Below, one piece after another: positions 8,149 to 16,770 of a DNA stretch of 64,000 nt. Positions within the stretch are counted from its first letter, which is position 1; every line of letters begins with the position of its first letter. The notes below the pieces were generated by a model. It made no database searches, was not told the DNA's origin, and saw nothing but the letters and a program-made list of their open reading frames with translations. The stretch comes from an uncultured Lachnospiraceae bacterium. GTDB lineage: Bacteria > Bacillota > Clostridia > Lachnospirales > Lachnospiraceae. The position numbers and the translations under genes were made by a program. The stretch is taken from positions 1 to 64,000 of the forward strand of contig CAMNTM010000015.1 in assembly GCA_946558465.1 (NCBI GenBank), given 5' to 3'.

Positions 8149-8946
8149 ATGGCAAAACACAGAGCAATACCCCTTGGGTTTATGACGGTTGGAGAGGCTG
8201 CAAAGAAAATAGGAGTTACGGTCCGTACATTGCAATACTATGACAAGGAAGGTTTGTTATCCCCTTCGACAGAAAGTGAAGGCGGGCGAAGACTTTATAC
8301 AGATAAAGATTTAGTTATACTTCATCAAATTATATCTTTGAAATCGTTAGGTTTTTCTTTGGATGATATAAAGCATCACTTAATTTCTTTAGAAACACCG
8401 GCTGATGTGGCAGCCGCCCTTACCGAGCAGGCAGACAGCATACGAGAGAAAATAGAACAGCTGACCGCTTCTTTGACAGCAATCCAACAGTTAAAGGAAG
8501 AAGTGTTGCAAATGCAGACCGTCAATTTCAAGAAGTATGCAGATATTATTGTCAATCTGCAAATGAAAAACGACTCTTACTATCTCATTAAGCGGTTTGA
8601 TGACGATACGCTCGATTATATCCGTAATCGGTTTGATAAGGAAAGCGGTTTGAATTTTATAGACAGATTTAATCGTTTGAGCGATGAAATTATAAAACTT
8701 CAAAAAGCAGGCGTACCCCCTGAAAGTGAAAAATGCCAGCAAATTGTAAAAGAATATTGGGGATTGATTACGGAATTTACGGACGGTGATATGAGTATGC
8801 TCCCGAAATTGATAGAAATCGGCAATATTGATACCGTTTCAAATGCATGGGAAGAAAAACAAAAAATTATAAATGACTATTTAGAGCCGGCTCTGCAGAT
8901 TTATTTCTCAAGACTTGGAAAAAATCCCTTTGAGGGGGTGGAATAA
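8149..8946 (+). CDS. MerR-family transcription regulator
   Basis: Regulator of 265 residues. The N-terminal winged-helix (about 13-80) reads MTVGEAAKKIGVTVRTLQYYDKEGLL in pieces, followed by the GGRRLYTDKDLVILHQI wing and a long coiled-coil dimerisation helix (about 88-125). The C-terminal 140 residues probably bind an effector. It overlaps the ABC ATPase gene start by one base, so the three genes form one operon behind a 19-base-spacer promoter. Base composition is lower in G+C than in neighbouring genes, and the operon is followed by an integrase remnant, which points to horizontal transfer. A drug- or peptide-inducible efflux system is the likely role. Confidence 0.92.
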   Translation: MAKHRAIPLGFMTVGEAAKKIGVTVRTLQYYDKEGLLSPSTESEGGRRLYTDKDLVILHQIISLKSLGFSLDDIKHHLISLETPADVAAALTEQADSIREKIEQLTASLTAIQQLKEEVLQMQTVNFKKYADIIVNLQMKNDSYYLIKRFDDDTLDYIRNRFDKESGLNFIDRFNRLSDEIIKLQKAGVPPESEKCQQIVKEYWGLITEFTDGDMSMLPKLIEIGNIDTVSNAWEEKQKIINDYLEPALQIYFSRLGKNPFEGVE

Positions 8947-9761
8947 TGAATCGTGCAATACAAGTTCGTGGATTAAAGAAAAGCTATGGCAGCAGCATTG
9001 TTCTGGGTGGACTTGATTTTGAAATTGAAAAGGGAGAAACTTTCGCTCTGCTCGGTGTAAACGGTGCAGGAAAAACGACAGCTCTGGAATGTATTGAGGG
9101 TTTGAAAAAATATGACAGCGGCACAATTACGGTAAACGGGAAAATGGGTATTCAGCTGCAATCCTCCTCTTTGCCTGCCCATATCAAACCGATGGAGGCT
9201 GTAATATTATTTTCAAAGTGGAACAAGGCAACGATTGATTTCACGATGCTTAACGCTCTTGGCATTGAAGAAATCGCGAAGAAACAGTACATCCAGCTAT
9301 CCACAGGACAAAAAAGGCGGTTACATCTTGCCCTTGCCCTTATTGGTAATCCAGATATTATTTTTCTCGATGAGCCTACTGCGGGACTCGATACCCTGGG
9401 AAGGGTTTCCCTTCACGAGCAAATCCGCAGACTCAAGTCACAAGGGAAAACGATTGTTTTGGCAAGCCACGATATGGCAGAAGTAGAAAACTTATGTGAC
9501 CGCATTGCAATTTTGAATCATGGGAATATTGCCTTTTGCGGCACAGCGGCAGAACTGACAGATACGGTTGGTGAAAAGTATTTTATCCATATCAAGACGA
9601 GGCAGGGAAACAGCACTTTTGAAACAGATAATATTGAAGATACTTTGATTTCCCTGCTTCATGATTTGAAACAGAAAGAAATTCATATATTGGATATTAA
9701 AGTTGACCGGGGTACACTGGAGCAACATTTTATCGAAATGGCAGGGAGGGGAGCAGAATGA
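8946..9761 (+). CDS. ABC transporter ATP-binding protein
   Basis: ATPase of an ABC-2-type exporter, 271 residues. It has Walker A GVNGAGKTT, signature LSTGQKRR, Walker B IIFLDEPTAGLD and switch histidine in LASHDMAEVENL, followed by a C-terminal extension of the CcmA/DrrA kind. The stop overlaps the permease start (9758), so both subunits are made together. With the upstream MerR regulator this forms a self-contained inducible efflux cassette; the exported compound is unknown. Confidence 0.93.
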   Translation: MNRAIQVRGLKKSYGSSIVLGGLDFEIEKGETFALLGVNGAGKTTALECIEGLKKYDSGTITVNGKMGIQLQSSSLPAHIKPMEAVILFSKWNKATIDFTMLNALGIEEIAKKQYIQLSTGQKRRLHLALALIGNPDIIFLDEPTAGLDTLGRVSLHEQIRRLKSQGKTIVLASHDMAEVENLCDRIAILNHGNIAFCGTAAELTDTVGEKYFIHIKTRQGNSTFETDNIEDTLISLLHDLKQKEIHILDIKVDRGTLEQHFIEMAGRGAE

Positions 9762-10474
9762 ACGGTTTTTTATATGGTGCAGCGTTACAGTGGAAATTGG
9801 ATATACGAAGTAAATCCCTCTTAGTTACCTGTTATATCGTTCCTCTTATTTTCTTTCTTCTTATGGGCGGTATTTTTACTTCCGTTATGCCCGAAATGGG
9901 AAGTACGTTAATACAATCTATGATTGTAATAAGCGTTTCAATGGGGGCATTTGTCGGATTACCGCCATCCTTGATTGAAACTTACGCAAGTGACATAAAA
10001 AAGGTTTATAAAGCAAACGGAGTACCTGTCTGTTTAGGACTCGTTACAATGTTCCTCTCAGCATTTGTTCATTTGATGATTACCTGTGTTGTGATAGTGC
10101 TGCTTGCCCCTGTTTTATTTGAAGCAGCTTTGCCGGCACAGCTTCCGCTTTTCTTTCTTGCACTTGCCATATACATTACCTCGTCGTTAAGCATTGGAAG
10201 TGTTTTAGGGTTGACGGTAAAAAATCAAGCGAAACTGACGATGACAGCACAATTAGTGTTTTTGCCCTCGATTATGCTTTCGGGAATTATGTTTCCTATT
10301 GAGTTTCTGCCCGGTTTTTTGGAAACGACAGGACTAATTTTCCCAGCCTCCTGGGGATACCGATTGATGTTGGATAATGGATTTTACTTTGAAAATCTAT
10401 GGTATCTAATCTTTATCTTTTTTGCAGCGGTAATTGTATGTGGAATAGTTTTGAAAAAACAAAAAGCAAAATAG
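9758..10474 (+). CDS. ABC-2-type transporter permease
   Basis: Membrane subunit of 238 residues with six hydrophobic segments (about 22-42, 50-70, 92-120, 125-150, 160-185 and 210-232). The fifth-helix region FLPSIMLSGIMFPIEFLPGFLE is the characteristic ABC-2 permease signature. It starts 4 bases inside the ATPase gene. The operon ends here: the next 200 bases hold no gene, then an integrase remnant follows. It probably works as a dimer with the adjacent ATPase for efflux of a drug or peptide. Confidence 0.9.
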   Translation: MNGFLYGAALQWKLDIRSKSLLVTCYIVPLIFFLLMGGIFTSVMPEMGSTLIQSMIVISVSMGAFVGLPPSLIETYASDIKKVYKANGVPVCLGLVTMFLSAFVHLMITCVVIVLLAPVLFEAALPAQLPLFFLALAIYITSSLSIGSVLGLTVKNQAKLTMTAQLVFLPSIMLSGIMFPIEFLPGFLETTGLIFPASWGYRLMLDNGFYFENLWYLIFIFFAAVIVCGIVLKKQKAK

Positions 10475-10680
10475 TTTGAAGGGAAAAGTTTTAAGCAAAG
10501 CACAATGAATACTTTGCACTGTCTGTGGCAATAAAACCTGAACAATGCTGCTGTTTCAACTGCGGCAGAACTTTGTCAAATCTTTGCTTTGGAAATACCC
10601 GATAATAACGCCATATCTGCTGTCCTGTTCCATTCCTGCCCTGCAGTGTTGTCCGCTTCAATCTCTGCGGCTTTTGTCTT

Positions 10681-11046
10681 GACGAGCAGTATTTAACCGT
10701 AAGAGGCAGTATGAGATACAATGGCACAAGGCATAAGCACGAGGCCGGCACGACAAAGCGCAGTAAAGTACGTACCGTCAATTTCTGCAACACACTGGCA
10801 GACATCTTACGGAAAGCAAAAACAGAACAGCATAAAAATCGTTTCCGCTATGACAAACTGTAGCATCTCAACTGCTGCAAGGCACTCAAAGAAAAGGGCC
10901 GCATCTATGACGAGGTTTACAGTCTGCAAAGAACGCAGGAAACGCCCGAAGATGACAGGAAATTATCCTTTGTCTGCTTAAAGCAGGACGGTACTTTTGT
11001 TTCCTCAAGGCTCTTGCATAAGGTTTTGACATTTGACAGGCGGTAA
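10681..11046 (+). pseudogene. Decayed tyrosine integrase fragment
   Basis: One frame encodes DEQYLTVRGSMRYNGTRHK and then KRSKVRTVNFCNTLADIL, followed by an in-frame TAG at 10861-10863 and YDEVYSLQRTQETPEDDRK, FVCLKQDG, ending at TAA 11044-11046. This resembles the central catalytic-domain region of site-specific tyrosine recombinases of Clostridia integrative elements. The N-terminus (except a possible 15-codon upstream extension in the same frame) and the C-terminal catalytic HxLRH...Y part are missing. It is non-functional and marks an old mobile element next to the MerR-ABC cassette. The match is from memory of the family. Confidence 0.7.
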
Positions 11047-11332
11047 ACCTTGAAAAATCAAGGGATTTTGGAATATTGAATTTTTAATTTGGATTGGGCA
11101 GATAACCCATATAGGCAGACAACACGACAGCACCAACGCACCAACAGGCATCCATCTTAAATCCCCCTCTGTATCAAAGTATTATACTACACAGATTCAG
11201 AAAGTGTAGTAATAAGAAAATATTAAATTGTAATTATAATGAGTCAGTAATATAATGATGGCAAGGAACCAATGAATAATCCGAATATTTTACATCTCTA
11301 ACAAATGTGACTGACCAAAGGAGACAAACGTA
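11047..11332. other. Gap after integrase remnant; no gene seen
   Basis: AT-rich sequence between the integrase remnant and the YdeI-like gene. It contains no open frame with a ribosome site and no clear hairpin. It may be further mobile-element debris; the element boundary on this side cannot be located by eye. Confidence 0.3.
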
Positions 11333-11893
11333 ATGAATGACATAATAAAATTTGCCGACAGAGAGGAATTCAGAAAATGGCTTTCTAAGCATTGCATGTC
11401 AAGTCCCGGCATCTGGCTTTTGTTCGGAAAAGCCGGCGGTCCGAAGACAGTAAAAGCGGGAGAAGCCCTTGAGGAAGCGCTCTGCTTCGGCTGGATTGAC
11501 GGACAGATGAAAAGCATCGACGATAAAACCTATAAGAAATATTTTTCTATACGCAGAGAAAAAAGCAAATGGTCAGAGAAAAATAAGGCATTAGCCAAAT
11601 CTCTCGAAGAGCGAGGGCTTATGACCGATTTCGGCAGAGAGAAAATAGAGGAAGCCAAAAAAAACGGTCAGTGGTATGCGTCAAAACCCACGTCCGTTAC
11701 AGAGGAACAAATTGTATTTCTTTCTACGCTGCTTAAAGAGTACGAACCCGCCTGCACAAATTTTCACGCTATGTCTTTATCTGTAAAGAAAACCTACACG
11801 CGGGCGTATTTTGACGCAAAGACAGATGCAGGGCGCGAAAAGAGAATTGCCTGGATGGTAGACAGACTCAATAAAAATCTAAAACCGATGTAG
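11333..11893 (+). CDS. YdeI/OmpD-associated family protein
   Basis: Soluble protein of 186 residues of the YdeI (bacteriocin-protection/OmpD-associated) family. The N-terminal part has FADREEFRKWLSKH and SPGIWLLFGKAGG, followed by the family signature EALEEALCFGWIDGQMKSID and FSIRREKSKWSEKNKALAKSLEERG in pieces; the C-terminus ends in the usual KRIAWMVDRLNKN helix. Its biochemical role is not established in any organism I can name with confidence. GGAGAC lies near the ATG. It stands alone between an accessory patch and a small membrane protein gene. Confidence 0.85.
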   Translation: MNDIIKFADREEFRKWLSKHCMSSPGIWLLFGKAGGPKTVKAGEALEEALCFGWIDGQMKSIDDKTYKKYFSIRREKSKWSEKNKALAKSLEERGLMTDFGREKIEEAKKNGQWYASKPTSVTEEQIVFLSTLLKEYEPACTNFHAMSLSVKKTYTRAYFDAKTDAGREKRIAWMVDRLNKNLKPM

Positions 11894-11999
11894 CTGTTAA
11901 ATATATCCGAAATTACATGACTGGTTTCGATATACAAAAAACCGTGGAATAATATAAAAAATAATAATACCTTACAGTATAACAGGAGGTAATTTCCCC

Positions 12000-12332
12000 A
12001 TGACGCTTGCAGATATTTCAAATGGACCCGGATGGATACCGTGGGCCGTATCGGGCTTGTTTGCAGTACTTTCTATTCTGCTGCTTTCGGGCCGCGGAAG
12101 CGGACTGATTGCCGGATATAATACCGCATCTAAAAAGGAAAAGGAAAAATATAACAAGAAAAAGCTCTGCCGCACTGCCGGAAGCGGGCTTGCAGTGATA
12201 TCCGTGCTTATTTTCGTCACAACTTTGTTCGAAAAGGTCCTTCCTGATGATTTTGTTTATATTTTACTTGGAGTAATTATCATTGACTGCCTGTCAATGA
12301 TAATTGCAGGGAATACAATCTGCAGAAAATAA
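12000..12332 (+). CDS. DUF3784 small membrane protein
   Basis: Membrane protein of 110 residues with three hydrophobic segments (about 12-30, 60-78 and 83-103). The loop AGYNTASKKEKEKYNKKKLCR after the first segment is the hallmark of DUF3784 proteins of Clostridia and Bacilli, whose function is unknown. AGGAGG is well placed before the ATG. It converges on nrdD; a weak hairpin (TTCCGGG 12337-12343 with CCCGGAA 12363-12369) lies between them. Confidence 0.8.
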   Translation: MTLADISNGPGWIPWAVSGLFAVLSILLLSGRGSGLIAGYNTASKKEKEKYNKKKLCRTAGSGLAVISVLIFVTTLFEKVLPDDFVYILLGVIIIDCLSMIIAGNTICRK

Positions 12333-12392
12333 ACAGTTCCGGGACCGCCTCTCGATGGCAGCCCCGGAATCCTATTTCTTACCCTTCAACTT

Positions 12393-14759
12393 CTATTCCT
12401 CTTCGGCATATTTCTTAATGTTAGAAGCGTTCGCAAGCTTTTCTACTCCCTGCTCGTCTATGACAACAAGCGTAGGCGCCTGCATAACTCCGTATTTCTT
12501 AACCAAATCCCTGTGCTCCTCTGCATCAACCACCTCATAATCCACATGTGCTTCATTCAGGGCTGTCTTCGCGATGCTGCAATTCGGACATTTCTTTGTC
12601 GTAAAAAGAAGCTTTTTCGGCCCATCCTCACCGGCCTCCAGTACCTCAAGCATACGTTCCTGTCTCTTCGCCTGTACGGCTTTTTTAGAATGGCTGATAT
12701 TATATACCTTTCTGTCCTTGAATTCCTGTGCCTTTCCGTCATTCCAGTTCTGCACCGGACGGTAATAGCCTGTAATTCTGCTGTAAACCTCTGTCGTCTC
12801 ACCGCATACCGGACAGGTATACTGTTCTCCGTTAAGATACCCGTGATTTTTGCAGATAGAATAGGTCGGAGACATAGTATAATATGGAAGCTTGTAATTT
12901 TCTGCAATTTTACGCACCAGAGATGCCGCTGCTTTCCAGTCTGGAAGCTTCTCTCCTAAAAATGCATGGAATACAGTCCCTGAGGTATATAATGTCTGCA
13001 GCTCATCCTGAATATCAAGCGCTTCAAAAATATCCTCTGTATATCCGACTGGAAGATGAGAGCTGTTTGTATAGTACGGTGTTCCATTACATTCTGATGC
13101 GGTAATAATATCTGGAAACTGCTCTTTATCATGCTTTGCAAACCGATAGGTGGTAGATTCTGCCGGTGTTGCCTCAAGATTGTACAAATCCCCATACTCC
13201 TCCTGATAAGAGGATAAACGCTCTCTCATATGGTTTAATACCTTCTGAGAAAATTTCTGAGTCTCTGCATGAGTCATATCCTTACCGATCCATTTTGCAT
13301 TCAGACCAGCCTCATTCATTCCTAACAGGCCTATCGTGGAAAAATGATTGTCAAAGGTTCCAAGATACCTTTTCGTATAAGGATACAAGCCTTCCTCTAA
13401 AAGCTTTGTAATTACAGAACGCTTTACATGAAGCGAGCGTGCCGAAATATCCATCAGTCTGTCCAGACGCTTAAAAAATTCTTTCTCATTCTCTGACAGA
13501 TAAGCTATCCTCGGCATATTAATCGTAACCACACCGACAGACCCTGTGCTTTCACCGCTTCCGAAAAATCCGCCGGATTTCTTGCGCAGTTCACGGAGGT
13601 CCAGACGCAGACGGCAGCACATGCTCCTCACATCACTCGGCTCCATATCGCTGTTAATATAGTTTGAAAAATACGGTGTTCCATATTTCGCCGTCATCTG
13701 AAACAAGAGACGGTTATTCTCCGTATCGGACCAGTCGAAGTCGCTTGTAATAGAGTAGGTCGGAATTGGATATTGAAATCCCCGTCCATGTGCGTCACCT
13801 TCAATCATGATCTCAATAAATGCCCGGTTGACCATATCCATTTCTTTTTTACAATCGGCATAAGTAAAATCCATCTCTTTACCGCCGACAATAGCGGGAA
13901 GGTGTGCCAGATCGTTCGGCACGGTCCAGTCCAATGTAATATTGGAAAATGGCGCCTGGGTTCCCCATCGAGAGGGAGTATTTACTCCGTAGATGAAAGA
14001 CTCAATACATTTTTTTACTTCCGGATAATTCAGATTATCTGCCTTTACAAACGGTGCAAGGTACGTATCAAAGGATGAAAACGCCTGGGCACCTGCCCAT
14101 TCATTCTGCATGATCCCCAAAAAATTTACCATCTGATTACAGAGCACACTTAAATGCTTTGCCGGAGACGAGGATATTTTCCCCGGAATTCCTCCGAGCC
14201 CTTCCTTAATCAGCTGCTTTAAGGACCAGCCGGCACAGTATCCGGTCAGCATGGACAAATCATGAATATGAATATCCGCATTCCGGTGTGCCTGCCCGAT
14301 CTCCTCATCATAAATTTCCGACAGCCAGTAATTTGCCGTAATTGCGCCGGAATTACTTAAGATTAATCCTCCCACAGAATACGTAACGGTGGAATTCTCC
14401 TTTACACGCCAGTCTGTAACCTTTACATAGCTGTCCACAATCTCCTTATAATCCAGCATTGTAGAGTTAAGATTACGGATTTTCTCCCTCTGTTTTCTAT
14501 ATAAAATATATCCTTTTGCTACATCCGCGTAGCCTGCCTTAATCAGTACCTCTTCTACACTGTCCTGAATATCCTCTACTCCGACCAGTGAATTCTTCAC
14601 CTTAGGTTCAAACGCTGCCGTCACCTTAAGTGCAAGCAAGTCAATAATATCTTGGTTATACTGCTTATTTTGAGCCTCAAATGCCTTCTCAATTGCAACA
14701 CTTATCTTAGATAATGTAAATTCTGCAATCTGTCCATCCCGTTTTGCTACCTGATACAT
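12393..14759 (-). CDS. nrdD: Anaerobic ribonucleoside-triphosphate reductase with C-terminal redoxin domain
   Basis: Class III (oxygen-sensitive) ribonucleotide reductase, converting NTPs to dNTPs. It begins with an ATP-cone (about 1-95), then the glycyl radical barrel, a zinc-binding pair CKNHGYLNG and CPVCGET, and the glycyl radical motif SRITGYYRP with Gly664. Unusually, the chain continues to 788 residues with a glutaredoxin/thioredoxin-like domain (about 715-788) containing a CPNC active site (Cys724, Cys727) and the cis-proline QAPT. That suggests an attached thiol reductant in place of, or beside, formate. It follows nrdG in the same direction, with an NrdR-type control region between them. 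Confidence 0.96.
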   Translation of the reverse strand: MYQVAKRDGQIAEFTLSKISVAIEKAFEAQNKQYNQDIIDLLALKVTAAFEPKVKNSLVGVEDIQDSVEEVLIKAGYADVAKGYILYRKQREKIRNLNSTMLDYKEIVDSYVKVTDWRVKENSTVTYSVGGLILSNSGAITANYWLSEIYDEEIGQAHRNADIHIHDLSMLTGYCAGWSLKQLIKEGLGGIPGKISSSPAKHLSVLCNQMVNFLGIMQNEWAGAQAFSSFDTYLAPFVKADNLNYPEVKKCIESFIYGVNTPSRWGTQAPFSNITLDWTVPNDLAHLPAIVGGKEMDFTYADCKKEMDMVNRAFIEIMIEGDAHGRGFQYPIPTYSITSDFDWSDTENNRLLFQMTAKYGTPYFSNYINSDMEPSDVRSMCCRLRLDLRELRKKSGGFFGSGESTGSVGVVTINMPRIAYLSENEKEFFKRLDRLMDISARSLHVKRSVITKLLEEGLYPYTKRYLGTFDNHFSTIGLLGMNEAGLNAKWIGKDMTHAETQKFSQKVLNHMRERLSSYQEEYGDLYNLEATPAESTTYRFAKHDKEQFPDIITASECNGTPYYTNSSHLPVGYTEDIFEALDIQDELQTLYTSGTVFHAFLGEKLPDWKAAASLVRKIAENYKLPYYTMSPTYSICKNHGYLNGEQYTCPVCGETTEVYSRITGYYRPVQNWNDGKAQEFKDRKVYNISHSKKAVQAKRQERMLEVLEAGEDGPKKLLFTTKKCPNCSIAKTALNEAHVDYEVVDAEEHRDLVKKYGVMQAPTLVVIDEQGVEKLANASNIKKYAEEE

Positions 14760-14799
14760 ATACAGCCGGTTCTCCTTTCATTTTCAAAACGCTCCTTAT

Positions 14800-14909
14800 G
14801 CGTTACTGATTTTTATTGCTATGAGCATTTAGGTCTTGTCCTTTACGACCTTACATGCGATGCATGAAAATCCGTTCGCGAGGTCCTTTCGAGCGTTACT
14901 GATTTTTAT
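14800..14909. repeat. 17-base direct repeats in the nrdD leader
   Basis: GCGTTACTGATTTTTAT occurs at 14800-14816 and again at 14893-14909, 93 bases apart. Both lie within or at the edge of the predicted nrdD 5' leader. Read on the minus strand, the downstream copy sits in an 11-codon open frame (14828-14796, MLIAIKISNA) with AAGGA about 10 bases upstream. AGGTC and GACCT between the repeats can pair. The function is unknown; a tandem duplication or a leader regulatory element is possible. Confidence 0.5.
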
Positions 14910-14987
14910 CATACCACTGCATTTATATATCGTCAATAAAAAACAACAACATATTGTGCACAAATTTCTCTTTTTCACAACATGTTG
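14908..14987 (-). promoter_or_regulatory. nrdD promoter with two NrdR boxes
   Basis: On the minus strand TTGACG (14936-14931), a 17-base spacer and TATGAT (14913-14908) form a good sigma-A promoter. Just upstream are CAACATATTG (14947-14956) and CAACATGTTG (14978-14987). Both fit the NrdR core CWATATATWG with one or two transitions. Their centres are 31 bases apart, three helical turns, as expected for NrdR pairs. Repression of nrdD by NrdR when dNTP levels are adequate is inferred. Confidence 0.75.
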
Positions 14988-15003
14988 TTATTGTATAGAT
15001 TTA

Positions 15004-15696
15004 CTATAAACCGCGCAGCTGCGCCGTTTCAACGTGTTTTTTTACAATTTCAAGTGCCTGTGCCATGATTTTATCATTATACCCGCGAAGTCCCTTCTGT
15101 ATCAAATCCCCAGAATCCACAAACTGCTGAAGATAATAATGCTCTGCTCCTGCAAGCCATCTTCCAATAGATTCAAAATCCGACCTTTGATGAAACTCAC
15201 GGACCACTGTAGTACGAAACTCATACGGAACATTTCCGCCAAGCAGATACCTGACACTCTGATTTATACTGCTTATATCATATTCCTTAACCCCAATCGT
15301 CCTTCCATAATTCTCAGGAGAATTCTTAATATCCATAGCCACATAATCCACAAGCCCGGCTTCCACGAGCCTTCTAAGCCTGTCAGGAAAGCTTCCGTTC
15401 GTATCCAGCTTCACGAGATATCCAAGCTTCTTAATACGATCCAGAAACTCCTCCAAATCCTGCTGGATTAAAGGCTCACCTCCAGTAACACACACTCCGT
15501 CAAGAACCCCCTGCCGCTTCTTTAAGAACGCAAAAAAATCCTCTGTAGAAATCTCCTCATTCCTGTGCGTATCAATTACTAGTGACGCATTATGACAGAA
15601 GGGACAGCGAAAATTACAGCCTGCCGTGAAAACAGTACACGCCGTCTCTCCCGGATAATCCAAAAGTGTAAGCTTTTGTAAGCCCTGAATGACCAT
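15004..15696 (-). CDS. nrdG: Anaerobic ribonucleotide reductase activating protein
   Basis: Radical SAM activase that puts the glycyl radical on NrdD. It has 230 residues with the CNFRCPFCH form of CxxxCxxC near residue 27 and the glycine-rich SAM motif VCVTGGEPLIQQ near 78. The length fits the longer Clostridia NrdG/PflA-like form. AAGGAG lies 5 bases before the ATG. The gene precedes nrdD but is separated by the nrdD promoter region, so nrdD can be transcribed alone. Palindromic repeat copy B lies directly upstream. Confidence 0.93.
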   Translation of the reverse strand: MVIQGLQKLTLLDYPGETACTVFTAGCNFRCPFCHNASLVIDTHRNEEISTEDFFAFLKKRQGVLDGVCVTGGEPLIQQDLEEFLDRIKKLGYLVKLDTNGSFPDRLRRLVEAGLVDYVAMDIKNSPENYGRTIGVKEYDISSINQSVRYLLGGNVPYEFRTTVVREFHQRSDFESIGRWLAGAEHYYLQQFVDSGDLIQKGLRGYNDKIMAQALEIVKKHVETAQLRGL

Positions 15697-15716
15697 AACC
15701 GCTCCTTTCGTTGTGT

Positions 15717-15771
15717 TGGGGACGGGGTATTTCTAGAAATACCCCGTCCCAGATTAAAAATGCCCTGTCCC
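15717..15771. repeat. Palindromic repeat copy B
   Basis: A perfect 32-base palindrome (15719-15750, core GGGACGGGGTATTTC, centre TCTAGA) is followed by the half-motif GCCCTGTCCC (15762-15771). The TetR gene stop codon (15772-15774) abuts the half-motif. It is in the same family as copies A and C-F. Confidence 0.9.
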
Positions 15772-16353
15772 TTATGCCCGAAAATGCTCCATCAGCATCG
15801 GCATGCATTCCTTACTATATTCTCCCAGGGAATAATTTCCTTTATTCATACACCAATCGGACACCAATGCTCTTTCACACATGGAATAATATTTTGTTAT
15901 CGCACTTACTGAAGCATCCGTCCGGATCTCCTTTCTCTTCTGTCCTTCTTCCACAATCCTGGTAATCAGCTGATAATATTTCCGATTTTGATCCAGAAGG
16001 CTGTTATCTCCTGCTGTTACAAGCTGTGTAGAATAAAGCGATGCCAAAAGCTCAATACTGATTTTCTCTTCCATCATTGTATGCATCTCATAATTAATAT
16101 ACAGCAGCTTATCAAAGCTGTTCATTTCTGGATCTAACCCTGCTTCCAGCTCCTCGTAATATTCGTCAAGTACTACGGATAATGTATTTAACAGCTCATC
16201 CTTTGTGTTAAAATAATAATAGAAAGACCCTTTCGAGGTTCCAGAAAGCGCAATAATATCATCTACCGTCGTTTTTCCATACCCTTTTTCGTAGAATAAC
16301 TGCCAAGCTGCTGATACAATTTTACTCTTTACATTTCTTTTTTTTGTATACAT
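15772..16353 (-). CDS. TetR-family transcription regulator
   Basis: Regulator of 193 residues. The N-terminal helix-turn-helix is KIVSAAWQLFYEKGYGKTTVDDIIALSGTSKGSFYYYFNTKDELL (residues 11-55, split here by eye). The rest is a helical ligand domain with no obvious subtype. It lies between the acylphosphatase gene and nrdG and is flanked on both sides by palindromic repeats B and C, which may isolate its transcription. GAGGTAAGG precedes the ATG. Its target is unknown; the neighbouring hyp operon or its own promoter is possible. Confidence 0.9.
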   Translation of the reverse strand: MYTKKRNVKSKIVSAAWQLFYEKGYGKTTVDDIIALSGTSKGSFYYYFNTKDELLNTLSVVLDEYYEELEAGLDPEMNSFDKLLYINYEMHTMMEEKISIELLASLYSTQLVTAGDNSLLDQNRKYYQLITRIVEEGQKRKEIRTDASVSAITKYYSMCERALVSDWCMNKGNYSLGEYSKECMPMLMEHFRA

Positions 16354-16369
16354 ACCTTACCTCTATGCC

Positions 16370-16423
16370 GGGGACGGGGTATTTCTCAAAATACCCCGTC
16401 CCAAATTAAAAATGCCCTGTCCC
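16370..16423. repeat. Palindromic repeat copy C
   Basis: Arms GGGACGGGGTATTT (16371-16384) and AAATACCCCGTCCC (16389-16402) flank a 4-base centre, and the half-motif GCCCTGTCCC follows at 16414-16423. The order (palindrome, then half-motif) is the same as in copy B and opposite to copies A and D. It ends 11 bases before the acylphosphatase stop codon and starts 17 bases from the TetR start. Confidence 0.9.
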
Positions 16424-16434
16424 ATTTTAACATA

Positions 16435-16704
16435 CTACCGCACAGAAAAACAACTCTCTGTTTCCAATGGAATTTCTTTTGAATCTATCCAATCGATATG
16501 AATAAACATACTGCGGTTAAGTCCTTCTAACAGCTTGTTTATCAATGTCTCGGAGCCCTGAATTTCCATAACCACCGTGCCATCCCACTCGTTTTTCACC
16601 CATCCGGTAAGCCCCAGTGACTGCGCAAGATGCTTTGCCGTATAACGGAAGCCCACGCCCTGCACACGTCCACAAAATACCATATGTTTTCTGATTTCTG
16701 CCAT
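16435..16704 (-). CDS. Acylphosphatase
   Basis: Small cytosolic enzyme (89 residues) hydrolysing acyl phosphates such as carbamoyl phosphate or 1,3-bisphosphoglycerate. The catalytic arginine is in GRVQGVGFRYTAKHLA and the catalytic asparagine in GWVKNEWDGTV, both as in the family. The start is the ATG of MAEIRKH; an upstream in-frame ATG would add 30 residues read from the repeat-containing intergenic DNA and is unlikely. It lies between palindromic repeats C and D. Confidence 0.92.
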   Translation of the reverse strand: MAEIRKHMVFCGRVQGVGFRYTAKHLAQSLGLTGWVKNEWDGTVVMEIQGSETLINKLLEGLNRSMFIHIDWIDSKEIPLETESCFSVR

Positions 16705-16770
16705 ATCATCACCAATTTCTATCTCTGCATTCCTATATTTATTATTGTAAACTCTTTTTTGGAAAAACGC

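Noticed and set aside
14829-14912. 27-codon minus-strand frame (MIKISNARKDLA...) before nrdD
   Set aside because: Its ATG lies inside the predicted -10 TATGAT (14913-14908), so it would not be on the nrdD transcript, and it has no ribosome site.
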